Shown here one piece after another: positions 45,793 through 53,946 of a stretch of 64,000 nt of DNA (positions within the stretch are counted from its first letter, which is position 1; the number at the start of each line of letters is the position of its first letter). Made by a program: the position numbers and the translations under genes. This DNA is from Candidatus Binatia bacterium (lineage in GTDB: Bacteria > Desulfobacterota > Binatia > HRBIN30): the NCBI GenBank assembly GCA_026415395.1, contig JAOAHD010000002.1, positions 1 to 64,000 of the forward strand, in the 5' to 3' direction. Under the pieces are notes generated by a model that was not told the DNA's origin, did no database searches, and saw only the letters and a list, made by a program, of their open reading frames with translations.

Positions 45793-46811
45793 TGCGGGTG
45801 TGGCGCGGGGCGATCGTGGGTTTTGGTGAGGTGGCCCTTCACGGGCACTTACCGGCGTGGCGACGCCAGCGCGATTTCCGTTTAGTCGCTGTTTGTGATG
45901 CCAATCCGGAGCGGCGGGCACTGGCGGCGAGCGTGTTGCCCGAGGCGCGGGTGTATTGGACGCTCGACGAATTATTGGAGCAGGAGCGCTTGGACTTCGT
46001 CGACATTGCCACTCCCCCGGCGTGCCACGCTGTCCAAGTGGAAGCTGCGGCGCGCGCTGGAGTGCACGTGCTGTGCGAGAAGCCGCTGACGACCTCGGTT
46101 GCTGAGTTCGTGCATCTGCAGAAGTGTGTGCGCGCTGCCGGCGTGGTGCTGCACACGGTGCACAACTGGCGGTTTTCCGAAGCCTTTCAGGCGATGCGTG
46201 CGGCGATGAGCGAAGAACGCTTGGGGCCGGTGCGCCACATAGCGGTGAAAACAATTCGCCAGGGCTGCGCCCCGGGTGCCGGCGGCCTGTGGCGGCTCGA
46301 CCACGAGGTTGCCGGTGGGGGGATTTTGGTGGACCATGGCTGGCACACGTTTTACTTGCTTGCGGATCTTGCGGGCGAGGTGCCCGAAGCCGTGTCGGCT
46401 GCCGTCGGGCGCCGGCGGTACACCGATGTCGCGGTCGAGGACACGGCTCAGTGCCGCGTGGTGTTCCCCTCGGCGACGGCGGAAATCGAGCTCACGTGGG
46501 CGGGTGCAGCGCGGCAAACTTCGTGGGCGGTGCAGGCGGAACATGGCGAGGTTCGTGTGGAGAACGGGCAGCTCAGCGTACGCGGCAAGCGCGGGCTGCG
46601 CCGGGCCGAACTCCCCTCCCCCGCGGAGAGCTCGCACCATCCCCATTGGTTCGATGGCGTGATTGCGGAATTTCGAGCTGCGCTGGAGCACCCCGAGCTC
46701 GGGCGGGACAACCTTTCTGAAGCGGGCCTGTGCGTGGTGCTGTTGCAACAAGCCTATCGTTCGGCCAAAGCCCAGGGGCGCGAATTCAAGGTGGCGCTAC
46801 CGAACGTATGA
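45792..46811 (+). CDS. Gfo/Idh/MocA family NAD(P)-dependent oxidoreductase
   Basis: A 339-residue oxidoreductase with an N-terminal Rossmann domain (GAIVGFGEVALHGHLPAW), the CEKPLTT motif (Lys is catalytic), and GGGILVDHGWHTFYLLAD containing the His of the active site. Family members oxidise sugars and inositols at one hydroxyl. With the adjacent aminotransferase it could turn a cyclitol or sugar hydroxyl into an amine. The ATG overlaps the previous stop (TGATG). Confidence 0.9.
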   Translation: MRVWRGAIVGFGEVALHGHLPAWRRQRDFRLVAVCDANPERRALAASVLPEARVYWTLDELLEQERLDFVDIATPPACHAVQVEAAARAGVHVLCEKPLTTSVAEFVHLQKCVRAAGVVLHTVHNWRFSEAFQAMRAAMSEERLGPVRHIAVKTIRQGCAPGAGGLWRLDHEVAGGGILVDHGWHTFYLLADLAGEVPEAVSAAVGRRRYTDVAVEDTAQCRVVFPSATAEIELTWAGAARQTSWAVQAEHGEVRVENGQLSVRGKRGLRRAELPSPAESSHHPHWFDGVIAEFRAALEHPELGRDNLSEAGLCVVLLQQAYRSAKAQGREFKVALPNV

Positions 46812-48085
46812 GCGAGCCAAGGGCAGACCGAACGAAGTTGCTCGTGTTGCCGCCACACGCTGCGAGCTTCCTGCGCGTTGCCGGGCTCACGGTGATGGAG
46901 CGCGTGCTGCTCGCTGCGCAGCGGGCTGGCTTTGCTGAGATCGTGGTGTGGACACCCGAGCCCTGCCCGCGGTTGGCGACCATCTTGCGTGCGCACTCGC
47001 GCTTGCGCGGCGTGCAGCTCACCGCCGAGCCGCCTTTCGGTGACGACCCATGGGTGGTCGTGCGGAGCGATGTGGTCGTGTCGCCGACGGTGTTGCTGCG
47101 CATCCGTGCGGAGAGTGGCGGGGGCGCCGTGCGCTGGTGCGTCGACGGGCTAGTTGTGGCGGTGAGCGGCTCGGCCAGGCAGCTATTCCCTGACAGCGGC
47201 ACCGATGCCGTGGCCGCCTGGGCGGATGCCATGCGACTGGCGGACACCGAGTGCTCATTGAGCACCGAGGTTGCCGTGCCGGTGGCGTCACCGACTTCCG
47301 CGCAGCAGGCAGAGCGGGCTTTGTGCCGCCAGATTTGGCGTGCGGCTGCGGCCACCGATGGCGTCCTTGCGCATTGGTTCGATCGTCGCTTGTCGCTGGC
47401 CATCAGCCGGCGGTTGGCGCGGTTTCCCTGGCTCAGGCCGAATCACGTGACTGCTGCGGGCACCGCGCTGGGTTTGTGTGCGGCTTGGCTCTTTAGTCAC
47501 GGGAGTTTCACCGGCGGGGTTGCCGCGGCGGTGTTGTTTTGGCTGGCGTGCGTGCTCGATGGTTGCGATGGCGAACTGGCGCGCCTCACATTCCGGGATT
47601 CGGAGTGGGGAAAATTCTTCGACGTCGCCACGGACAACCTGGTGCACGCTGCGATTTTCCTCGGTCTCGGCTTGGGTTTCTTACGTTCCCATCCGCATGC
47701 TCCGCACGGGTGGTTGGTGTTGCTGTTGCTCGGTGGTTTCGCGTCGGCAGGGCTGGCGAGCTACGTGTTCCTCAATCGAGCGTGCAGTGCCGCGGTGGCA
47801 GGCGCTGCCACTCATTCGTGGCGCGGACGATTGGAGCGCTTTTTGGCTGCGCTGATGAATCGCGATTTCTCTTACCTGTTGTTGCTGCTGGCTCTGGCGG
47901 ACCGCTTGCACTGGTTTCTTTGGGGTGCGGCTTTCGGTTCGTACGCCGTCGCTGCCGCCGCGCTCGCACTCTCGTTCGAGTCGTTCTGTGGCCCTGGCGC
48001 GTCAGGCGCCTTGTCGGAGGAAACGCCGGCGCCTGCCGGGACCGCAGCCGAGGCGCCGATCGCCTCGTGGCCGCAAAGCGAGTAA
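46808..48085 (+). CDS. CDP-alcohol phosphotransferase fused to a degenerate nucleotidyltransferase domain
   Basis: A 425-residue two-domain membrane protein. Residues about 8-165 resemble the nucleotidyltransferase half of archaeal inositol-1-P cytidylyltransferase/DIPPS enzymes. However, the loop that should read GxGxRL...PK reads LPPHAASFLRVAGLTVMERV, with no Gly-rich loop or Lys. Residues 190-410 carry six or more helices and an intact motif DGCDGELAR...GKFFDVATD (Asp251, Asp254, Ala258-Arg259, Gly268, Asp272, Asp276). This domain should transfer the phosphoalcohol from CDP-alcohol to a lipid or alcohol acceptor. It overlaps the upstream gene as ATGA and follows a separate intact nucleotidyltransferase in the operon. 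Confidence 0.85.
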   Translation: MSEPRADRTKLLVLPPHAASFLRVAGLTVMERVLLAAQRAGFAEIVVWTPEPCPRLATILRAHSRLRGVQLTAEPPFGDDPWVVVRSDVVVSPTVLLRIRAESGGGAVRWCVDGLVVAVSGSARQLFPDSGTDAVAAWADAMRLADTECSLSTEVAVPVASPTSAQQAERALCRQIWRAAAATDGVLAHWFDRRLSLAISRRLARFPWLRPNHVTAAGTALGLCAAWLFSHGSFTGGVAAAVLFWLACVLDGCDGELARLTFRDSEWGKFFDVATDNLVHAAIFLGLGLGFLRSHPHAPHGWLVLLLLGGFASAGLASYVFLNRACSAAVAGAATHSWRGRLERFLAALMNRDFSYLLLLLALADRLHWFLWGAAFGSYAVAAAALALSFESFCGPGASGALSEETPAPAGTAAEAPIASWPQSE

Positions 48086-48202
48086 CGGTGCGCATTCGGG
48101 AGCGTCCACGTGCGCAGGCAAGGCGAAACGCAGCGGCGGGCAGAGCTGGCCAGTACAGGCCCCGCGGAGTGGGCCTCCCGGCAACGGTAGGACACGACGG
48201 TC

Positions 48203-49186
48203 ATGCGGTGGCTCGAGCGCGGTCTCGCATGTTTGGGGGCAGCGTTGTTGGGGGGCTTGGTGTACCGGCTCGGATGGCGAGATTTAGTTGCGAACCTCTC
48301 CCTCGTCGGTTGGGGGCTGCTGTTGGTTCTAGCGCAAGAAATTCTCGCTTTTGCGGCGAACACTCTGGGTTGGCGGTGGGCGTTTCGTCGCAACACCAGT
48401 GCGCCGCGGTTTACCGAACTCCTGGCGGCGCGCGTGGCTGGCGATGCGTTCAACTACGTGACGCCGACAGCGTCGCTCGGAGGCGAGTTCGTGCGCTTGC
48501 AGATGCTCGCAGCCGCGCATGGGCGGGTTCCGCTCGCCGCATCGCTGAGTGTGGCGAAGCTGGCCCAGACGCTTGGCCAAGTTGTCTTCATCCTGGTGGG
48601 GTTGGCCGTCGTCGCCGTGTACGTTTCCTTGCCCGAGGCAATTCAGTGGGCAGCGTGGCTCACCTTGGGTGGGTTTGTCGGAGTGTGCGCGGGCCTCGTG
48701 TGGTGGCAACGGCGCGGCATGTTTGCTCCTGCTTTGCTTGCGTTGGAGAAGTTCGGCTGGTTGCAGGGGCCGGCTTGGCGCAGCCGGATATTGCGACTGG
48801 ACGAGGAAATTCGTGCCTTGCATCGCGATGGCTGGCGGTTTGGGCTGTCGGTGCTTGCCTTTGCCGTGGGCTGGGCATTAGGCACGGTGGAGATGTACAT
48901 CGTGCTTTGGCTGCTCGACGGATCGCCCAGTTGGATGCTGGCGCTGGCCATCGAAGTGTTTTCGGCCACGCTCGATGGCATTCTGTTTTTCGTGCCGGCG
49001 AAGTTGGGAACGCAAGAGGGTGGCAAGGTGCTTATCTTTTCTTTGCTGGGGCTCGATCCCGCAAAGGGTTTGGCTGCAGGGGTACTCCGGCGGGTGCGGG
49101 AGCTGTTTTGGGCGGCGGTGGGTTTGTCTCTGTGGTGGTGGAAGCAATGGGGCCGCGCCGGCGTGGCGTCAGCCGCAGCCCGCTGA
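48203..49186 (+). CDS. hpnL: HpnL-like membrane protein (lysylphosphatidylglycerol synthase TM family)
   Basis: A 327-residue protein with about eight transmembrane helices. The C-terminal FVPAKLGTQEGGKVLIFSLLG and LAAGVLRRVRELFWAAVG segments are the hallmark of the LPG_synthase_TM/UPF0104 family, to which HpnL belongs. These proteins are thought to translocate or bind lipids. It sits 12 bases upstream of hpnK, which supports the HpnL reading. The 117 bases after the phosphotransferase gene could hold an internal promoter. Confidence 0.78.
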   Translation: MRWLERGLACLGAALLGGLVYRLGWRDLVANLSLVGWGLLLVLAQEILAFAANTLGWRWAFRRNTSAPRFTELLAARVAGDAFNYVTPTASLGGEFVRLQMLAAAHGRVPLAASLSVAKLAQTLGQVVFILVGLAVVAVYVSLPEAIQWAAWLTLGGFVGVCAGLVWWQRRGMFAPALLALEKFGWLQGPAWRSRILRLDEEIRALHRDGWRFGLSVLAFAVGWALGTVEMYIVLWLLDGSPSWMLALAIEVFSATLDGILFFVPAKLGTQEGGKVLIFSLLGLDPAKGLAAGVLRRVRELFWAAVGLSLWWWKQWGRAGVASAAAR

Positions 49187-49198
49187 CGTAGAGCAGCG

Positions 49199-50083
49199 AT
49201 GGGCGAGCCGCATCGGCACCAACGGCAGCGCAGGCTCATTGTGTCGGCCGACGATTTTGGCCTTTCTCCCGGGGTCAATCGCGGCATTGTGCAAGCGCAC
49301 GAGCAAGGACTACTGACGAACACAAGCTTGATGGTCAACGGTGCTGCGGTTGCCGAGGCCGTCGAGCTTGCCCGCGCCCATCCCCGCCTAGGAGTCGGCC
49401 TCCATCTCGTGTTGCTGCAAGGATACTCCACGTTGCCGCCGCAACAAATTCCGGGTTTGGTCGACAGTCGCGGCGAGTTTTCTCGCCAGCCGGTGCGGAC
49501 CGGTTTACGGTACTTCTTCGTGCGCGCCTTGCACGCGCAGCTGGAACGGGAAATTCGCGCGCAAGTGGAGAAGTTCTTGGCCACCGGGTTGCGGCTCACC
49601 CATGTGGATGGGCACCTCAACATCCACATGCACCCCACGGTGCTGCAAATCCTCGTGCGCATCGCCCCCGAATACGGCATTGTGGCGCTGCGATTGCCGC
49701 GGGAGCCGCTGGGGGTCACCTTGCGCGCGAGCTGGTGGCAGTGGTGCCGCAAGATCGCCGAAGCTGTGACTTTTCGCGCGCTGACCGCCCATGCGCGTCC
49801 GCGTCTGGATGGGGCCGGCCTGCGGTACCCAGATTGGATGTTCGGGTTGCACCAATCCGGGCGCATGACCGAACCGTACTTGGCAGCGATTCTGCGTCGC
49901 TTGCCACCGGGGACGACGGAAGTGTACACGCACGCCTCGTTCGTCGATGAAGAGGCCAAACATTGGCGCCCGCGGCACTACGACTGCGAGGGTGAGTTGC
50001 GGGCACTCATAAGCCCGCGGCTGCGGGCCTTGATCGAGGCGGCGGGTATCGAGCTGATCAGCTACGCGCAGTTGCGCGACTGA
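49199..50083 (+). CDS. hpnK: HpnK-like YdjC-family deacetylase (hopanoid glycan)
   Basis: A 294-residue member of the YdjC/ChbG fold with the metal motif IVSADDFGLSPGVN (Asp18/Asp19) and His139, His143, His145 in HVDGHLNIHMHPTV. The sequence around LGVGLHLVLLQG is typical of HpnK. HpnK removes the acetyl group from N-acetylglucosaminyl-bacteriohopanetetrol, giving the glucosaminyl form used later by HpnJ. It directly follows hpnL. Its stop lies 26 bases inside the convergent EamA gene. Confidence 0.87.
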   Translation: MGEPHRHQRQRRLIVSADDFGLSPGVNRGIVQAHEQGLLTNTSLMVNGAAVAEAVELARAHPRLGVGLHLVLLQGYSTLPPQQIPGLVDSRGEFSRQPVRTGLRYFFVRALHAQLEREIRAQVEKFLATGLRLTHVDGHLNIHMHPTVLQILVRIAPEYGIVALRLPREPLGVTLRASWWQWCRKIAEAVTFRALTAHARPRLDGAGLRYPDWMFGLHQSGRMTEPYLAAILRRLPPGTTEVYTHASFVDEEAKHWRPRHYDCEGELRALISPRLRALIEAAGIELISYAQLRD

Positions 50084-50921
50084 GGTTGGTGTGCCTTTCG
50101 GTGGCGGTGGCTAACAAGGCGGTGCCGCCGAGAGCGAGGGCGAAAGCCAGCACTCGCAGGCCTGCTGCGGTGCCGGCACGGGGCAAACCTTCGTGGAATA
50201 CCAAGATCCCGGCGAGAATCGGCACGATGTCCGAAAGCACGGAGAAAATCGGTACGACAACGACGCCGCGGCCATTTTGCAGGGCCGACTGCATGAGCGC
50301 AAACCCGGCGATGTTACTCCCCAGCGTAAGCCACAGTGCGCTGCTTCGCACCGCTTGGTGCAGGGAGGGTGCGGTGGCCAAGAGCTTGGCGAACACTGCC
50401 GCCATACCGAGGATCAGGCCAGAGGCGATGCTCCGACCGATAGGCCGCCCGGGGCTGCGGTCGAGGGCGATTGCCAGCAGAGCGAGGCCCGTAGTCGAAA
50501 AGAAAAAAGCGACCAAGTCGATTCGTGCTGGAACGAAGGAGGCTTCCTCGTTGAGCGACAAACCGAGGCACACAAGCCCGGCAGTGATGGCCAAGCCCCC
50601 CAGCCATTCGCGCACGCCGGCATGCTCGCCCAACGCGAACACGGAGAGCAAGAGGAACAGCACGAGGCCGCCCGTGAGGGCGGTGTGCACGAGCGACAAC
50701 GGCGCGAACCGGAGCATGGTGAAGTACAACGCGTAGCCCGCAATTTGCAGGCCGAGCCCCGCAAGCCAACGAGGGTCGCGCAAAAACGCCCGCCAGGCTT
50801 GCCAGCGAAACCCCGAGCCCAGGGAGGGCAACTCTGCCGCGCGGATCTTCATGACGTAGAGGCCGATGCTGAGGGCGCCGCTGGCGACGGCCGACATGGC
50901 AATGGCAAGCTCGAAGGGCAT
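50058..50921 (-). CDS. EamA/DMT-family transporter
   Basis: A 287-residue protein with ten predicted transmembrane helices in two EamA halves. Duplicated features are SLVHTALTGGLVLFLLLSVFALGEH (first half) and FSVLSDIVPILAGILVFHEGLP (second). The family exports metabolites or drugs. Its position between hpnJ and hpnK suggests a role in the lipid system, which is inference only. The 3' ends of this gene and hpnK overlap by 26 bases. Confidence 0.85.
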   Translation of the reverse strand: MPFELAIAMSAVASGALSIGLYVMKIRAAELPSLGSGFRWQAWRAFLRDPRWLAGLGLQIAGYALYFTMLRFAPLSLVHTALTGGLVLFLLLSVFALGEHAGVREWLGGLAITAGLVCLGLSLNEEASFVPARIDLVAFFFSTTGLALLAIALDRSPGRPIGRSIASGLILGMAAVFAKLLATAPSLHQAVRSSALWLTLGSNIAGFALMQSALQNGRGVVVVPIFSVLSDIVPILAGILVFHEGLPRAGTAAGLRVLAFALALGGTALLATATERHTNLSRATARS

Positions 50922-51001
50922 GAGTTGCGTTGCTGTGCTCTGCAGGCGACACGCCGCGAACTAGCCGATCGGGCAGCGGTGCGCGCTCGTACGCACTGGA
51001 G

Positions 51002-52444
51002 TTACGCTGTTGCCGTCGGCTCGCGGCGAGTTGCAAAGAAGGAAAAAAACTCGCGTGCCTCGCGTAAGCGCCGCACCATCACGCGGCGGTCCTTCAGCAT
51101 GTCGCGCAAGATGCGCAGGATCGGGCGCGGCCGCAAATAAAACGCCTTGTAGAAGTGCTCGAGTGCCTCCTCCATTTGTTCCGAGGAGAGCTCCGGATAG
51201 TTCAGCACCGCTTGCTGGATGCCGTGGTCTTCCACCAGGTCGTCTTCCTTGTCGGGAGGTAGCCAACCTTTTTCCTTGGCTTGCCGGTACAATTCCGTGC
51301 CTGGATAAGGCGCAGCCAGCGAGACTTGCAAGCTGTACGGGTCGAGCTCCTTGGCGAACTCCAGCGTGCGCGCGATAGTCTCCTCGGTTTCGCCGGGGAG
51401 GCCAATAATGAACGTACCGTGAACCAGGATGCCGAGCTTGTGGCAATCGCGCATGAACTCGCGTGCACGATCGATGCGGGTGCCTTTCCGGATGTTGTTC
51501 AGGATGTGTTGGTTGCCGGTTTCAAATCCGACGAGCAGGAGCCGCAGGCCGTTGTCCTTGAGGACCTTGAGGGTTTCGTACGGCACATTGGCCTTGGCGT
51601 TGCACGACCAAGTGATGCCGAGCTTCCCTAACCCGCGGGCAATTTCTTCGGCGCGTGGGCGATCATCGGTGAACGTGTCGTCGTCGAAGAAGAATTCCCG
51701 CACTTGAGGAAAGATCTCCTTGGCGTGAGCCATTTCCGCAATCACGTGCTCGGCGCTGCGCGTACGGTAAACGTGACCAGCGATCGTTTGCGGCCAAAGG
51801 CAAAAGGTGCATTTGCTCCGGCAGCCTCGCCCTGTGTACAGCGACACATAAGGGTGCTGCAGGTAGCCAATATAGTAGTTCTCGATCGTGAGGTGCTTCT
51901 TGTAGACATCGACCACGAACGGGAACGCATCGAGATCGTGGATCGGGGGGCGCGTGCCGGTGCGTACAATCGAGCCGTCCTCCGCACGATAGGCAACACC
52001 GGCAACCTCGCGATACGGCCTGCCTTCGGCAACTTCACGGATGACGTAGTCGAACTCGCCGAGGGTCACGAAGTCCACCGCGGGCGCTTGCTGCAACGTT
52101 TGCTCGGGCAACACCATCGTGTGCGCGCCGACGAATGCGACTTCCAACCCTGGATACGCGGCTTTTAAGGCAGCGGCTACTTTGGCATCGGAACGCAGCG
52201 ACGGAGTGGAAGTGTGGATGACCACCAGATCGTGCCCGGCCGCGCGCGCGATCACGTCTTCGGTGGTGAGGCCGTGAGGCGGAGCATCGATCAAGGTGCT
52301 GTCCGGCAACAGCGCTGCGGCTTGTGCGAGCCACGTGGGATACCAGAACGAGCGCACCTCGCGCCGCGCTTGGTAGCGCGAGCCGGCGCCGCCATCGAAG
52401 TTATCGAAGGACGGCGGGTTCAAAAACAATGTGCTTTTGGCCAC
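51002..52444 (-). CDS. hpnJ: Radical SAM protein HpnJ (hopanoid cyclitol ether formation)
   Basis: A 480-residue protein. A B12-binding-like domain at about 1-150 precedes the radical SAM domain with CxxxCxxC at Cys208, Cys212 and Cys215 (GRGCRSKCTFCLWPQT). The opening FLNPPSFDNFDGGAGSRYQA and WYPTWLAQ are diagnostic of HpnJ. HpnJ converts the glucosamine attached to bacteriohopanetetrol into the five-membered cyclitol ether. The GTG start is preceded by AGAGGGTG. It is in the same direction as the EamA gene, which follows about 80 bases downstream. Confidence 0.93.
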   Translation of the reverse strand: MAKSTLFLNPPSFDNFDGGAGSRYQARREVRSFWYPTWLAQAAALLPDSTLIDAPPHGLTTEDVIARAAGHDLVVIHTSTPSLRSDAKVAAALKAAYPGLEVAFVGAHTMVLPEQTLQQAPAVDFVTLGEFDYVIREVAEGRPYREVAGVAYRAEDGSIVRTGTRPPIHDLDAFPFVVDVYKKHLTIENYYIGYLQHPYVSLYTGRGCRSKCTFCLWPQTIAGHVYRTRSAEHVIAEMAHAKEIFPQVREFFFDDDTFTDDRPRAEEIARGLGKLGITWSCNAKANVPYETLKVLKDNGLRLLLVGFETGNQHILNNIRKGTRIDRAREFMRDCHKLGILVHGTFIIGLPGETEETIARTLEFAKELDPYSLQVSLAAPYPGTELYRQAKEKGWLPPDKEDDLVEDHGIQQAVLNYPELSSEQMEEALEHFYKAFYLRPRPILRILRDMLKDRRVMVRRLREAREFFSFFATRREPTATA

Positions 52445-52549
52445 CGGTTCACCCTCTTTCCGTACAGTTGGCCGACACTAACCCACTGGTTCCAGGCATT
52501 CAAGGCAACACGGCTCCTCGATGCCTCGTGCAACGCCTCGCGCGGCAGC

Positions 52550-52716
52550 GAAAGGCGAGTGGCGAGTGGTGAGAAACGGCGAATGGCGAATAGCGAATAG
52601 CGAACGGGGACCACGGCGATTGGCGATGGTGTTGCTACCGGTGCCGCGCGCGTGGTCGTCTTGGCACGCAGCACCAACGCGATCGTAGGGGCTCGGCATG
52701 CCGTGCCACTACGAGG
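52550..52716. repeat. Interspersed composite repeat, copy F (inverted)
   Basis: This is the reverse complement of the E/D module: CGAGTGGTGAGAAACGGCGA, GCGAATAGCGAATAGCGAAC, GATGGTGTTGCTACCGGTGC, GTGGTCGTCTTGGCACGCAG, then GTAGGGGCTCGGCATGCCGT. It shows the family inserts in both orientations. Confidence 0.8.
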
Positions 52717-52776
52717 CTTGCTGTGGTGGGTAAGAGAGGTTGGACCAGCATGCTCGATCGGGTCTGAGGTCGGCGT

Positions 52777-53133
52777 TTACGGCGCCGCCTTTGGTGCCGT
52801 GGACTTCGCCAAATCCCCCTCGACTCGAATGCACTGCTGGCTGATCACGGGTGTGATGTAGATGTCGGCGGACAAAGACGCGTTAACCAGAATATCCCCA
52901 TCGCCGCCGTCCTGCATCGCGCGGTCGATCGCTTCCTCGATATTCGGACGCAAGCTTCCTAGCGGAATGGACAAGAAGAGTAGGTAGGCGCAATCCTTCC
53001 CCCGCACACGCGGCTGTACGATGGTGAACGAGGTCCCAAGGTTCTTAGTGCTGGCGAGCGCGAAATCGCCCACTCGTTGGTAGCAGCCGAATGCAAGAAG
53101 CGATAGCAATGAGACGCAAAGCACACGCTTCAT
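52777..53133 (-). CDS. Small lipoprotein (tandem pair, intact copy)
   Basis: A 118-residue lipoprotein: MKRVLCVSLLSLLAFGC gives a short signal and lipobox (Cys17). The mature part has KNLGTSFTIVQPRVRGKDC, PLGSLRPNIEEAIDRAMQ, and IYITPVISQQCIRVEGDL, with a conserved Cys pair. No function is known. Its start overlaps the stop of the upstream broken copy (ATGA at 53130-53133), so translation of the two was once coupled. Confidence 0.75.
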   Translation of the reverse strand: MKRVLCVSLLSLLAFGCYQRVGDFALASTKNLGTSFTIVQPRVRGKDCAYLLFLSIPLGSLRPNIEEAIDRAMQDGGDGDILVNASLSADIYITPVISQQCIRVEGDLAKSTAPKAAP

Positions 53134-53468
53134 GGGTTGCCTCCTTCTACCTGTACGGCATCACCCTGTACGCGTACACACTCTACGTTGAAGACGTAGG
53201 TAAATAGGGTTTCGCGATAGACCCTGACACTCGACATCGCGTTTGCGTCAGGTGTCGCGGCCAATGCTCAATCTATCGCTTCTTGAATATTCGGCTCGAT
53301 GCTACCGATGGGCACGAACAACAAGGCATGGACGCAGTGGGTTCCTGAGACTTTCCTGGCAACCGGGCGAACATTTACGGCAACGTTGCGCGACGTAATC
53401 GCTGTGAAATCGCCGATCCGGGTCCAGCAGCCGCCGGTGACGAGGAGCACCGCAGATAAGCCTACCAA
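53130..53468 (-). pseudogene. Broken paralogue of the small lipoprotein (in-frame TGA)
   Basis: The frame from TTG 53468 encodes VGLSAVLLVTGGCWTRIGDF, then KVSGTHCVHALLFVPIGSIE and PNIQEAID, then TGA at 53268-53270. Beyond this single stop the same frame continues ALAATPDANAMSSVRVYRET...FNVECVRVQGDA and ends at 53130. It aligns along its length with the intact copy, where the stop is an Arg codon (CGA to TGA is one change). The start is also weak: no ATG and an upstream stop 33 bases away. It is probably decayed, unless the stop is a sequencing error. Confidence 0.7.
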
Positions 53469-53639
53469 CGAAACCGGCCGAAGCGAAAGCTTGTTTCAAG
53501 ATACGCTCACGCACGACATGGGGCGCCCTTGTCAGAGCCAGGCGTTAATGTCAACGGCGCGGAGACGCTGGGCAGCTCTGATTACTACGTGAGTGACCAG
53601 GCTCGGAGAGCGCCGGAAGGGTCCGCGCCGACAGCGCGC

Positions 53640-53910
53640 GGGAACTGGTTTGTAATGGGCAATGGCGGTTCGGGTGGGTGACGTTGGTAGGGGCGACGCA
53701 TGCGTTGCCCCTACGGTGCTACAGCGCGGCAGGGTACTGGGTGGTGCGGGGGCGCCCCCGCACCCTGTTTTCCTCTCCCCCTCACGGGGGAGAGGGATGA
53801 TCTCTTGCTGGGCTCTGCACGTTTGCCGCACGTGTTGTCGCCGCGCGATGTTGTCACACCCTCACCCCCCGCTGGGGGAGAGGGTGCGGCGTTAGCCGCG
53901 GGTGAGGGGG
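53640..53910. repeat. Interspersed composite repeat, copy G, with CT-rich repeat
   Basis: The core GTAGGGGCGACGCATGCGTT...CCCCTAC is at 53687-53714. Then comes a CTCTCCCCCTCACGGGGGAG hairpin (about 53773) and ACCCTCACCCCCCGCTGGGG / GAGAGGGTGCGGCGTTAGCC (about 53860-53900). The second part is the type seen at 32940-33000. Confidence 0.75.
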
Positions 53911-53946
53911 ATAACCCGCACGTTCGTGCAGCCGCGCGTATGGAAT

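Noticed and set aside
53268-53270. Selenocysteine at the in-frame TGA of the lipoprotein paralogue
   Set aside because: The intact copy has Arg, the position is not redox-like, and the downstream hairpin CCTGAC...GTCAGG does not look like a SECIS element with its apical loop at the right spacing.
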